From Ruminococcaceae bacterium UBA7127 (GTDB taxonomy: Bacteria > Bacillota > Clostridia > Oscillospirales > Acutalibacteraceae), in NCBI GenBank assembly GCA_002493005.1, contig DKXL01000043.1:1-9318 (forward strand): 9,318 nt of DNA. The letters are read 5' to 3'. Both the position numbers and the translations under genes were made by a program. Positions within the stretch are counted from its first letter, which is position 1. The number at the start of each line of letters is the position of its first letter. The notes beneath the pieces were generated by a model. It ran no database searches and was not told the origin of the DNA. It saw nothing but the letters and a program-made list of their open reading frames with translations. Shown here piece after piece: positions 1-6,912 of the stretch.

Positions 1-423
1 AAGGCAGAGGAAATGGTTAAAAAAGCAGAAGAAATAACAGGACAAAAGGTTTTGCATACAGTTGTGCAGACTGAGCCGATAGGTCCAAAGGAAATGTGCG
101 ATTTACTTTTGGTAGCGCCCTGCACAGGCAACACGCTTGCCAAACTTTCGCTTGGCGTTACCGACACATCGGTGACAATGGCGGCAAAATCACATCTGAG
201 AATTTTGCGTCCGGTGTTGTTATGCATAGCCACTAACGACGCACTCGGTGCATCAGCACAGAATATAGGAAGATTACTGAATACAAAAAATATATTTTTT
301 GTTCCGATGAAGCAGGATGATACTGTCAAAAAGCCAAATTCGCTTGTAGCAGATTTTGACAAAATAGAAAAATGCGTTGAATTTGCACTCAACAAACAAC
401 AGGTACAACCTGTTTTTGAATAG
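1..423 (+). CDS. dpaB: Dipicolinate synthase subunit B, C-terminal part (5' end outside window)
   Basis: With DpaA this flavoprotein-fold subunit makes dipicolinic acid from the lysine-pathway intermediate dihydrodipicolinate in the mother cell; DPA is then loaded into the spore core. The frame is open from base 1, so the gene is cut by the window edge: 140 codons are visible, while the family is about 200 residues. Recognition rests on the conserved run containing LLVAPCTGNTLAKL (from about fragment residue 36), then GVTDTSVTMAAKSHLR, ATNDALGASAQNIG, and the late NIFFVPMKQDD...KPNSLVADF block, all characteristic of SpoVFB. A methionine at base 13 is internal and should not be taken as the start. 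A terminator follows 68 bases after the stop, so this is the last gene of its unit; dpaA is expected just upstream. The assignment is firm. It implies a spore former, unless the gene is a relic in an asporogenous lineage. Confidence 0.93.
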   Translation, partial: KAEEMVKKAEEITGQKVLHTVVQTEPIGPKEMCDLLLVAPCTGNTLAKLSLGVTDTSVTMAAKSHLRILRPVLLCIATNDALGASAQNIGRLLNTKNIFFVPMKQDDTVKKPNSLVADFDKIEKCVEFALNKQQVQPVFE

Positions 424-490
424 ATTTAAAAATATAATATAAATATTCGTAATAAATTACCGGTTACTATTTGATGACTTATAAATTACA

Positions 491-532
491 GTCGGATTAA
501 CATTTCGCATTTGCGGTGTTTATCCGACTTTT
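491..532 (+). terminator. Rho-independent terminator after dpaB
   Basis: GTCGGAT (491-497) pairs with ATCCGAC (522-528). The stem continues inward through AACA/TGTT past one T-T mismatch, with a CGCA/TGCG inner stem at the tip. It is followed by TTTTGTT and a further T-run at 541-545. The position, between the dpaB stop and the next promoter, fits transcription termination. Confidence 0.85.
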
Positions 533-557
533 GTTATACTTTTTTATTTGTCAGGTA

Positions 558-586
558 TTGCCCCTTTAATCATTTTATGCTAAAAT
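558..586 (+). promoter_or_regulatory. Sigma-A-type extended -10 promoter for the 687-3729 operon
   Basis: TTGCCC at 558-563 (4/6 to TTGACA), a 17-base spacer, and TAAAAT at 581-586 (5/6 to TATAAT), preceded by TG one base upstream (578-579, the TGn extended -10 motif). The predicted start near 593 leaves a leader of about 95 bases before the ATG at 687. It is the best-scoring promoter I can find between the dpaB terminator and the next gene. Confidence 0.6.
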
Positions 587-686
587 TTAAAGGAACCGTT
601 ATTGATTATCGGTTTTAGTGTTTATTTACAGCGAATATTTACCGCCGCTTAAGGTGGGTCAAATATTTAATAACGAAAGGAAAATT

Positions 687-1205
687 ATGAAATACTGCAA
701 CAAATGCAAACGAATCTATAACGATGAGGATCTTGTCTGCGAAAATTGCAAGAACAAGTCAAAACTTTTGCCGATTAAAGATGATAACACTCCTGTTAAT
801 CTGCTCACAGCAGAGGGCTTTGAACTCAAGCGTGTTCAGTCTGCGCTGGAGGATGCCGGTATCCCGAATGATGCTGAATTGTGCGAGCACAATTATTCTG
901 TTAGTGCAGTCACAGGATATGACCAATCAAAATATAATGTGCTTGTGCCGTATTCGGCTTATGAGCAGGCATATGATATCTGCGTAGGTATTGGGGCAAT
1001 CAAACTTGATGATGAGCAGATTGTGGATAATGAAGAAAACATTACAGACAATAAAGCTATATCAAATGACGAGCAGTTTGAACCGATGAGCAGAGCTAAG
1101 CGCACCACCGTGAGGGTAGTGACAGCATTACTTTTTCTCGGACTTGTTGCACTTGCTGTGTTTGGAACAGACTTTATTATGAATTTAATAAAAGGTCTAT
1201 TTTAA
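687..1205 (+). CDS. Zinc-ribbon protein with DUF2007-like middle and C-terminal membrane anchor
   Basis: No specific function is recognised. The 172-residue product begins with a four-cysteine zinc ribbon (C4-x2-C7 and C18-x2-C21). Next comes a region at about 36-105 whose pattern (FELKRVQSALEDAGIP ... NVLVPYSAYEQAYDIC) resembles the DUF2007 'signal-transducing' fold by eye. An acidic linker (about 107-135) and a basic patch SRAKRTT precede one hydrophobic helix (about 143-166), so the protein is probably tail-anchored with the ribbon in the cytoplasm. The ATG at 687 is chosen because GAAAGG lies at the right distance (675-680); an in-frame GTG at 618 has no SD and would add 23 residues before the zinc ribbon. 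It is the first gene of the operon, 31 bases before the PLP enzyme with no terminator between. The domain reading is fairly secure for the ribbon and helix, tentative for DUF2007. Confidence 0.8.
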   Translation: MKYCNKCKRIYNDEDLVCENCKNKSKLLPIKDDNTPVNLLTAEGFELKRVQSALEDAGIPNDAELCEHNYSVSAVTGYDQSKYNVLVPYSAYEQAYDICVGIGAIKLDDEQIVDNEENITDNKAISNDEQFEPMSRAKRTTVRVVTALLFLGLVALAVFGTDFIMNLIKGLF

Positions 1206-1236
1206 TTTTAAATATAATTCTTGGGAGGAAATATAA

Positions 1237-2508
1237 ATGAAACAAGAAACTAAGTGCCTGCACTCAGGCTACGAACCCAAAAACGGTGAACCAAGACAGG
1301 TTCCGATTTATCAGAGCACTACTTTCAAATATGATTCAAGCGATGATATGGGCAAACTGTTTGATCTTGAAGCAAGCGGTTATTTTTATACACGACTTCA
1401 GAACCCGACTAATGATATGACTGCCGCAAAAATTGCTGACCTTGAAGGCGGTGTTGCAGGAATGCTCACATCAAGCGGTCAGGCAGCTAACTTTTTTGCC
1501 TTGTTCAATATTTGCGAAACAGGCAGTCACATTGTTGCGTCATCTTCAATTTACGGCGGAACATTTAATCTTCTCGGTGTTACAATGAAGAAAATGGGCA
1601 TCGATGTTACTTTTGTCGATCAGGATTTACCTGAGGAGGAACTTGCCAAGGCATTCAAGCCTAACACAAGGGCAATGTTTGGCGAAACAATTACAAATCC
1701 GACTGTATCTGTGCTCGATATTGAAAAGTTTGCTCGCCTTGCTCATTCTCACGGCGTACCGTTGATTGTAGATAACACATTTGCAACTCCGATAAATTGT
1801 CAGCCTATCAAGTGGGGAGCAGACATTGTAACCCATTCCACAACAAAATATATGGACGGACACGCAGTAGGCGTTGGCGGTGCAATAGTTGACAGCGGCA
1901 ACTTTGACTGGATGGCTTATGCCGACAAATATCCGGGACTTACAACACCCGATGATTCATATCACGGCATTGTTTATGCCGAAAAGTTCGGAAAGCTCGG
2001 CTATATTACTAAGGCTACCGCTCAGCTTATGCGTGACCTCGGTTCAATTCAATCACCGCAAAATGCATTTTATCTTATGAACGGTCTTGAATCACTCCAT
2101 GTCAGAATGAACAGACATTGTGAAAACGCATTGGCTGTGGCTGAGTTCCTTAATGAAAATGATAAGATTGCCTGGGTAGATTATCCTGATTTGGAAGGCG
2201 ACAAGTATCACAGCCTTGCAGAAAAATATTTGCCAAATGGTTCGTGCGGAGTGCTTGCATTTGCAGTTAAGGGTGGAAGAGATACTGCCGTTAAGTTTAT
2301 GGACAGTTTAAAACTCGCAACAATCGCAACTCACGTTGCCGATGCAAAAACCTGCCTGTTGCACCCTGCAAGCCACACCCATCGTCAGATGACCGAACAG
2401 CAGCTTCTTGATGCAGGCGTTGCACCCGACCTTATTCGTTTATCTGTCGGTCTTGAAAATGTTGACGACCTTATTGATGATTTAAAACAGGCGTTAGACA
2501 AAATCTGA
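1237..2508 (+). CDS. metY: O-acetylhomoserine sulfhydrylase-type PLP enzyme (Cys/Met metabolism family)
   Basis: A PLP-dependent enzyme that most likely condenses O-acetylhomoserine with sulfide (or methanethiol) to give homocysteine (or methionine), in the cytoplasm. At 423 residues it matches the MetY group, longer than typical cystathionine gamma-synthase. Visible landmarks: YTRLQNPT (51-58; Tyr and Arg contact the PLP phosphate of the neighbouring subunit), the SSGQAA turn (79-84), VDNTFATP (178-185; Asp179 contacts the pyridine nitrogen), STTKY with the Schiff-base lysine K204, and RLSVGLE (401-407; Arg401 holds the substrate carboxylate). The SD GGGAGG at 1223-1228 sets the start. It lies 31 bases after the zinc-ribbon gene and 20 before ispD, so it is co-transcribed with isoprenoid genes to which it has no known metabolic link. 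Separating sulfhydrylase from gamma-lyase or gamma-synthase activity needs a phylogeny; the family is certain. No S-box or T-box leader is visible. Confidence 0.88.
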   Translation: MKQETKCLHSGYEPKNGEPRQVPIYQSTTFKYDSSDDMGKLFDLEASGYFYTRLQNPTNDMTAAKIADLEGGVAGMLTSSGQAANFFALFNICETGSHIVASSSIYGGTFNLLGVTMKKMGIDVTFVDQDLPEEELAKAFKPNTRAMFGETITNPTVSVLDIEKFARLAHSHGVPLIVDNTFATPINCQPIKWGADIVTHSTTKYMDGHAVGVGGAIVDSGNFDWMAYADKYPGLTTPDDSYHGIVYAEKFGKLGYITKATAQLMRDLGSIQSPQNAFYLMNGLESLHVRMNRHCENALAVAEFLNENDKIAWVDYPDLEGDKYHSLAEKYLPNGSCGVLAFAVKGGRDTAVKFMDSLKLATIATHVADAKTCLLHPASHTHRQMTEQQLLDAGVAPDLIRLSVGLENVDDLIDDLKQALDKI

Positions 2509-2527
2509 TTTTTACGGAGGGGTAAAT

Positions 2528-3220
2528 ATGTCAGCATATGTTTCTGCAATAATAGTTGCGGCAGGCGGCTCGGTTCGTATGGGGATTGCAGACAGTAAGC
2601 AGTTTATACCGTTGCTTTCACGTCCTGCAATCGAGTATACCCTTAAGGCATTCCAAAACTGTTATCTTATCAAAGAAGTAATTGTTGTGTGCCGCAATCA
2701 GGATATGCAGCGGATTAATTCCATTGTTGCCGAAAATGACTTCTCAAAGGTAAGCCGTTTGGTTGCCGGCGGTTCGTCACGTGCCGAAAGCGTTCGTAAC
2801 GGTGTTAAAGCCGCAAGCGAAAAGGCAAAGTATTTTGCTATTCATGACGGAGCACGTCCGTTGATTACCGTTGAGGAAATCAAACGGGTAGTTGAGGCGG
2901 CGTTTGAAACAGGTGCGGCAACCCTTGGCACATCTGTCAAGGATACAATCAAGGTTGTTGACGGATTTAATAACATAGAGAGCACTCCTTTGCGTTCACA
3001 GCTCAGAGCAGTTCAGACGCCGCAGGTGTTTGAAAAGGATTTATACACCTTTGCGCTTGATAATGCAGGAGATAATGTAATCAACTTTACCGATGATTGC
3101 GCGCTTATCGAAAATATGGGCGGCGAGGTTCAAGTGGTAAAGGGCAGTGAAGAGAATATTAAACTGACTACACCGATTGATGTAATAATTGCCGAAAGTA
3201 TTTTAAAATCAAGAGGTTAG
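2528..3220 (+). CDS. ispD: 2-C-methyl-D-erythritol 4-phosphate cytidylyltransferase
   Basis: Third step of the MEP isoprenoid pathway: MEP + CTP gives CDP-methylerythritol + diphosphate. The 230-residue length is normal. Motifs in order: the CTP-binding loop AAGGSVRMG (11-19) with Arg17, KQF with Lys24, SVRNG (88-92), HDGARP (106-111), VKDTIK (137-142), TPQVF (164-168), TDD (188-190), and EENIKLTTP (208-216) with the late conserved lysine K212. The second glycine of the usual AAGxGxRM loop is Ser15 here; the basic residues are kept, so I expect an active enzyme. The SD GGAGGGG (2516-2522) gives an unambiguous ATG. It follows metY by 20 bases and precedes ispF, the usual ispD-ispF pairing. Highly confident. 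Confidence 0.95.
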   Translation: MSAYVSAIIVAAGGSVRMGIADSKQFIPLLSRPAIEYTLKAFQNCYLIKEVIVVCRNQDMQRINSIVAENDFSKVSRLVAGGSSRAESVRNGVKAASEKAKYFAIHDGARPLITVEEIKRVVEAAFETGAATLGTSVKDTIKVVDGFNNIESTPLRSQLRAVQTPQVFEKDLYTFALDNAGDNVINFTDDCALIENMGGEVQVVKGSEENIKLTTPIDVIIAESILKSRG

Positions 3221-3222
3221 TT

Positions 3223-3252
3223 ATGAATAAAGATGTATTATTAAATTTGTGA
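3223..3252 (+). CDS. Possible 9-codon ORF between ispD and ispF
   Basis: ATG at 3223 lies two bases after the ispD stop. AGAGG (3212-3216) sits at reasonable SD distance, and the frame ends in TGA at 3250-3252 (MNKDVLLNL). The TGA overlaps the GAGG that serves as the ispF SD, so a ribosome finishing here would halt on the ispF initiation region; this is the geometry expected for translational coupling. It could equally be chance in a 41-base spacer. No function is claimed. Confidence 0.25.
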   Translation: MNKDVLLNL

Positions 3253-3261
3253 GGCATAATT

Positions 3262-3729
3262 ATGAGAATAGGACATGGATATGATGTTCATAAATTTGCA
3301 GAAAACCGAAAATTGATTTTGGGTGGTGCCGAAATCCCCTTTGAACTCGGACTGCTCGGTCATTCTGATGCAGATGTTCTGGTTCACGCAATTATGGACG
3401 CTCTGCTTGGCGCCGCGGCGCTAGGCGATATCGGCAAGCTGTTTCCCGACACCGATGACCATTATAAAGGTGCTGACAGCATCTTGCTTTTAAAAGAGGT
3501 TTGCCGTGTACTTGGTGAAAACGGATACAAAATTGTCAATATAGATTCCACTGTTATTGCTCAAAAGCCAAAACTTAAGGAATACATAAATGTTATGCGC
3601 AGTAATATTGCAGATGCGTGCAACATAGACGTATCTCTTGTCAGTGTAAAGGCAACCACCGAGGAAAAACTCGGATTTACCGGCAGACTCGAGGGAATTT
3701 CTGCCCATGCGGTGTGCTTAATAGACTGA
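3262..3729 (+). CDS. ispF: 2-C-methyl-D-erythritol 2,4-cyclodiphosphate synthase
   Basis: Fifth step of the MEP pathway: cyclises CDP-ME 2-phosphate to MEcDP with release of CMP. The family works as a homotrimer with Zn2+ and a divalent metal. At 155 residues it is full length. The zinc ligands are visible as D8 and H10 in GHGYDVHKF and H42 in the VHAIMDALLGA helix. HSDADV (34-39), GDIGKLFPDTD (55-65) and the C-terminal KATTEEKLGFTGR (130-142) complete the signature. The SD GAGG (3251-3254) stands seven bases before the ATG. It is the last gene of the operon and is followed by the 3746-3780 hairpin. ispE, needed for the intervening step, is not in the window. Identity is certain. Confidence 0.96.
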   Translation: MRIGHGYDVHKFAENRKLILGGAEIPFELGLLGHSDADVLVHAIMDALLGAAALGDIGKLFPDTDDHYKGADSILLLKEVCRVLGENGYKIVNIDSTVIAQKPKLKEYINVMRSNIADACNIDVSLVSVKATTEEKLGFTGRLEGISAHAVCLID

Positions 3730-3745
3730 TTTTATACATACATAT

Positions 3746-3780
3746 AACACCTTGTTCATATTAATGAACGAGGTGTTTTT
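3746..3780 (+). terminator. Terminator of the ispDF operon that also carries the SD of the next gene
   Basis: AACACCTTGTTCAT (3746-3759) pairs with ATGAACGAGGTGTT (3764-3777): a 14-bp stem with one G-U wobble and the loop ATTA, followed by TTTTT (3776-3780). The 3' arm contains GAGGTG (3770-3775), the only SD for the ATG at 3781, and the T-tract is the spacer. The 5' arm therefore has an anti-SD-like CACCT. When folded, the hairpin would hide the ribosome site; read-through or unfolding would be needed for translation. Confidence 0.85.
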
Positions 3781-4935
3781 ATGTTAAGATTAAGAAAGGT
3801 AATTGTGACTTCGGCGCTGTGCTTTGCACTGATAATAACTTCAATAATCCCTGTCAAAGTCAATGCTCTGTCAAAAGAAAGTATAACTGCTCCTGCGGCT
3901 GTGCTTATGGAAACTTCAACGGGTAAAATCGTTTTTGAAAAAAATCCCCACGAAAAGCGTGCTTGTGCTTCCGTAACAAAGGTTATGACCTTGTTGCTTG
4001 TGTTTGAGGCAATCGATAACGGCAAGCTCAGCCTTGACGATACCATAACTGCATCTGAGCACGCTTCGTCAATGGGAGGCAGTGATATATGGCTTGAACC
4101 GGGCGAAACAATGAGCGCAGACGATATGATAAAGGCAACAGTAGTTGCCTCGGCTAATGATGCCGCCGTTGCGCTTGCTGAGCATTTGTGCGGCAGTGAA
4201 GATTCTTTTGTTGAGAAGATGAACGAACGTGCAAAACAGCTCAAGATGAACGATACGGTGTTTAAAAACTGCAACGGACTTGATGAGGAAGGTCACATAA
4301 CCTCTGCATATGATGTTGCCGTTATGTCAAGAGAATTAATGAAGCACGAAAAAATATTTGATTACACATCAATTTGGCTTGATAATCTTCGCGGTGGCAA
4401 AACACAAATTGTAAATACCAACAAATTGTTAAAAACTTACAATGGTATAACCGGACTCAAAACGGGCACAACAAATGATGCAGGCTGTTGTATGGCGGCT
4501 TCTGCAACAAGAGGAAATGTATCGCTTGTATCTGTAGTGCTCGGGTGCAAAACCGGCAAGGAGAGATTTTCCGACGCAGCGGCATTGCTTGACTACGGTT
4601 TTGCGAATATTTCTGTTAGAGAATTAACGTTGCCAGATGATATGCCCAAGAGCATATCGGTTGAACAGGGAATGGAGAACAGCGTTGACTTAATGTGCAG
4701 GGTGTCGTCAAGCATTGTTCTTGATAAAAGCAAAACTCCCGAAATCACAACCAAAGTCGAAATTCCCGACTCACTGACTGCGCCTGTAAAGAAAAATCAA
4801 AAAATAGGAACGCTGACTTATTTGGTCGATAATAAGCCTGCAAAAACTTTTGACATTGTCGCAATGAAAGATATTGAGCAGACCTGTTTCGGCTCAATAT
4901 TTGCAGTTGTTTTTAATTCTCTAATCACATTATAA
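3781..4935 (+). CDS. dacF: D-alanyl-D-alanine carboxypeptidase, S11 family (DacF/DacB-like penicillin-binding protein)
   Basis: Removes the terminal D-Ala from peptidoglycan stem peptides outside the membrane. The 384-residue product has a lysine/arginine start and hydrophobic signal peptide (about 9-25, likely cut after VNA, residue 29), then the transpeptidase-like domain with all three active-site boxes: S64-V-T-K67 (nucleophile Ser64), S124-A-N126 and K227-T-G229. A PBP5_C-type beta domain follows (about 276-365). The C-terminus (366-384) is hydrophobic/amphipathic, a possible membrane anchor as in PBP5-type enzymes. The symbol is a guess among S11 paralogues: nearby sporulation genes favour DacF or DacB, but a vegetative DacA role is possible. 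The ATG directly abuts the preceding terminator, whose 3' arm supplies the SD GAGGTG. No clear separate promoter or downstream terminator is visible. Confidence 0.9.
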   Translation: MLRLRKVIVTSALCFALIITSIIPVKVNALSKESITAPAAVLMETSTGKIVFEKNPHEKRACASVTKVMTLLLVFEAIDNGKLSLDDTITASEHASSMGGSDIWLEPGETMSADDMIKATVVASANDAAVALAEHLCGSEDSFVEKMNERAKQLKMNDTVFKNCNGLDEEGHITSAYDVAVMSRELMKHEKIFDYTSIWLDNLRGGKTQIVNTNKLLKTYNGITGLKTGTTNDAGCCMAASATRGNVSLVSVVLGCKTGKERFSDAAALLDYGFANISVRELTLPDDMPKSISVEQGMENSVDLMCRVSSSIVLDKSKTPEITTKVEIPDSLTAPVKKNQKIGTLTYLVDNKPAKTFDIVAMKDIEQTCFGSIFAVVFNSLITL

Positions 4936-4952
4936 AAAATGACGAATTAACC

Positions 4953-4981
4953 TTGCAAAAAACCTCTTGTTATAGTATAAT
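4953..4981 (+). promoter_or_regulatory. Strong sigma-A promoter of pgi
   Basis: TTGCAA (4953-4958, 5/6 to TTGACA), exactly 17 bases, then TATAAT (4976-4981, perfect). Transcription would start near 4988, giving a 130-base untranslated leader before pgi. This is the best vegetative promoter in the window and suits a highly expressed glycolytic gene. Confidence 0.85.
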
Positions 4982-4987
4982 AAAACA

Positions 4988-5117
4988 ATAAAGATATTAA
5001 ATACCAACAATTAAGTTACGCTTTAACATTTCGGTGTAAGCTTTGCCTGCCGATTTGATTTTTGCTTACTTAATTTGTCGGTGTATTTCCAAATTTAAAT
5101 TTTGGGGGAATTTATAA
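4988..5117 (+). promoter_or_regulatory. Structured 5' leader of pgi with alternative stems
   Basis: Several pairings are visible. AATTAAGT (5009-5016) can pair with ACTTAATT (5068-5075). GTAAGC (5036-5041) can pair with GCTTAC (5064-5069). A local hairpin GCTT/ACA (5020-5028) with TGTAAGC (5035-5041) around loop TTTCGG competes with the second pairing. CCAAA (5089-5093) can pair with TTTGG (5101-5105), partly covering the G-run 5104-5108 that acts as SD. I recognise no known riboswitch class. The leader may simply be long and AT-rich, but mutually exclusive stems plus an SD-proximal hairpin are compatible with regulation. Confidence 0.35.
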
Positions 5118-6455
5118 ATGGCAACAAAATTAAACGGTAAGTATTTAGATGGTTTTATCAGTGCTCACGAGTACGAAGGCGTTGCTGCCGAGGTAAAAGC
5201 TGCTCACAAGGTGCTCCACGACGGCACAGGTCTTGGTAATGATTTTCTTGGCTGGCTCAACCTTCCGACAGATTATGACAAGGATGAGTTTGCACGCATA
5301 AAGGTTGCTGCTGAAAAAATCAAAAATAATTCAGATGTATTCATTGTAATAGGTATCGGAGGTTCATACCTCGGTGCCCGCGCTGCAATCGAGTTTCTTA
5401 CTTCACAGAATTACAATCTTACCTGCAAAGACACTCCGCAGATTTTCTTTACAGGCAACTCAATCAGCTCATCAGCGCTTGCTGAGATTATGGAGCTTTG
5501 CGAGGGCAAGGATGTTTCCGTAAATATGATTTCAAAATCAGGCACAACAACCGAGCCTGCAATCGCTTTTCGTGTGTTCCGTGAGATGCTTGAGAAAAAG
5601 TATGGCAAAGACGGCGCAAGAGAGCGTATTTTCTGCACAACCGACAAGGCTCGCGGCACTCTCAAGGCTTTGGCTGATGAGGAGGGCTACGAAACATTTG
5701 TGGTACCTGATGATGTCGGCGGTCGTTTCTCGGTTCTTACAGCAGTAGGACTTCTTCCAATCGCTGTATCGGGTGCTGACATTGACGCACTTATGCAGGG
5801 TGCTCAGACTGCTCAAAAAGAATTTGACAACGATGATTTAATGACAAACGATTGCTATAAATATGCTGCAATCCGCAACATTCTTTACCGCAAGGGCAAG
5901 ACAATGGAGGTTATGGTATCTTATGAACCTGCCTATACAATGATGTCAGAGTGGTTTAAGCAGCTTTTCGCTGAGAGTGAGGGCAAGGATAACAAGGGAC
6001 TTTTCCCTGCAAGCGTTATCTTCTCAACCGACCTTCATTCGCTTGGTCAGTTCATTCAGGACGGCAGACGCACAATGTTTGAAACTGTTGTTCTATTTGA
6101 TAAATGTAAAAAAGAAGTTACTCTTGGTACAGATCCGACTAACGTTGACGGTCTTAACTTCCTTTCAGGCAAGACAATGGGATTTGTCAATCAAAAGGCT
6201 TTTGAGGGTACAGTTCTTGCTCACAATGACGGCGGTGTGCCGAACGTTGTGCTCAATGTACCTGAGATGAACGAATCAGAGCTTGGCTATCTTATCTATT
6301 TCTTTGAGAAGGCTTGTGCAATTTCAGGCTATATGCTTGGTGTAAATCCATTCAATCAGCCCGGGGTTGAAAGCTACAAGAAGAATATGTTTGCTCTGCT
6401 CGGCAAGCCCGGTTACGAAGATCAGAAGGCTGCTCTTGAGGCAAGACTCGGATAA
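5118..6455 (+). CDS. pgi: Glucose-6-phosphate isomerase
   Basis: Interconverts glucose 6-phosphate and fructose 6-phosphate in glycolysis/gluconeogenesis, in the cytoplasm. The 445-residue length fits the shorter Firmicutes type. Landmarks: GIGGSYLGA (79-87), the phosphate-binding SKSGTTTEP loop (139-147), GGRFSVLTAVGLLP (201-214), QLFAESEGK (282-290) with the presumed catalytic glutamate E286, H307 in the DLHSLGQ helix, and the C-terminal NPFNQPGVESYKKN (410-423) with the catalytic lysine K421. The SD is the G-run 5104-5108, nine bases before the ATG. Codon use is biased (many GCT, CTT, GGT and AAG codons), as expected for high expression, in line with the strong promoter. The gene 40 bases downstream shares the transcript, since no terminator separates them. 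Identity is certain. Confidence 0.97.
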   Translation: MATKLNGKYLDGFISAHEYEGVAAEVKAAHKVLHDGTGLGNDFLGWLNLPTDYDKDEFARIKVAAEKIKNNSDVFIVIGIGGSYLGARAAIEFLTSQNYNLTCKDTPQIFFTGNSISSSALAEIMELCEGKDVSVNMISKSGTTTEPAIAFRVFREMLEKKYGKDGARERIFCTTDKARGTLKALADEEGYETFVVPDDVGGRFSVLTAVGLLPIAVSGADIDALMQGAQTAQKEFDNDDLMTNDCYKYAAIRNILYRKGKTMEVMVSYEPAYTMMSEWFKQLFAESEGKDNKGLFPASVIFSTDLHSLGQFIQDGRRTMFETVVLFDKCKKEVTLGTDPTNVDGLNFLSGKTMGFVNQKAFEGTVLAHNDGGVPNVVLNVPEMNESELGYLIYFFEKACAISGYMLGVNPFNQPGVESYKKNMFALLGKPGYEDQKAALEARLG

Positions 6456-6495
6456 TTTCTTAAAAATTATAAAGTTAATAACGGAGGAACTTATT

Positions 6496-6912
6496 ATGGT
6501 TACTTTACTTATCGGTAAAAAAGGTACAGGAAAAACAAAAAAGCTTATTTCTCTTGCAAATGAAGCTGTAGCCGCTTCTTCGGGCAACGTTGTTGTTATC
6601 GAAAAGGGCTCAAAGCTTACATACGATGTAACACACAAGGCAAGACTTATTGATACAGACCAGTATCTCGTAAATGGTTACGATATGCTCTTTGGTTTTA
6701 TCAGTGGTATTTGTGCAGGTAACTATGATGTTACAGATATCCTTGTTGACTCAACCTTAAAGATTTGCCCTGAGGGTGTAGCCGGTATTGAAAATTTCAC
6801 TAAGAAGCTTCAGGAGCTTTCCAAAACAGCATCAACAAACATTGTTCTTCTCATTTCAGCTGATGAGAACGAAATTCCTGATTCAATCAACGCAGTTTGC
6901 CAGAAAGTTTAA
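6496..6912 (+). CDS. Small P-loop NTPase-like protein of unknown function
   Basis: A 138-residue cytoplasmic protein. It opens directly with beta-strand plus Walker A: MVTLLIGKKGTGKTKK, with GKKGTGKT at 7-14 and Lys13 as nucleotide-binding lysine. A hydrophobic strand ending in aspartate (DILVDS, 81-86, Asp85) can serve as Walker B, and NIVLLISAD (115-123) looks like the following core strand, a sensor-like position. It is a minimal single-domain P-loop fold without transmembrane helix or additional domain; I cannot name its substrate. The ATG at 6496 is chosen over an upstream in-frame ATG at 6367 (inside pgi) because GGAGG (6483-6487) stands eight bases before it and the extra residues are just pgi in another frame. 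It lies 40 bases behind pgi with similar codon bias, so the two are probably co-expressed. It ends before the 6981-7018 hairpin. Confidence 0.85.
   Translation: MVTLLIGKKGTGKTKKLISLANEAVAASSGNVVVIEKGSKLTYDVTHKARLIDTDQYLVNGYDMLFGFISGICAGNYDVTDILVDSTLKICPEGVAGIENFTKKLQELSKTASTNIVLLISADENEIPDSINAVCQKV

Noticed and set aside
618..686. In-frame GTG start at 618 that would lengthen the zinc-ribbon protein by 23 residues
   Set aside because: No SD precedes it, while the ATG at 687 has GAAAGG at correct spacing and starts directly at the zinc ribbon.
3756..4274. 172-codon open frame on the minus strand inside the dacF-like gene
   Set aside because: It lies entirely opposite a well-supported S11 carboxypeptidase, has serine/alanine-rich composition typical of an antisense shadow, and has no SD.
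4988..5117. Known riboswitch or T-box upstream of pgi
   Set aside because: No conserved core of any class I can recall, no T-box sequence, and no intrinsic terminator before pgi.
6367..6495. In-frame ATG at 6367 as start of the P-loop protein
   Set aside because: It lies inside pgi in another frame; GGAGG before 6496 and the Walker A directly after Met place the true start at 6496.
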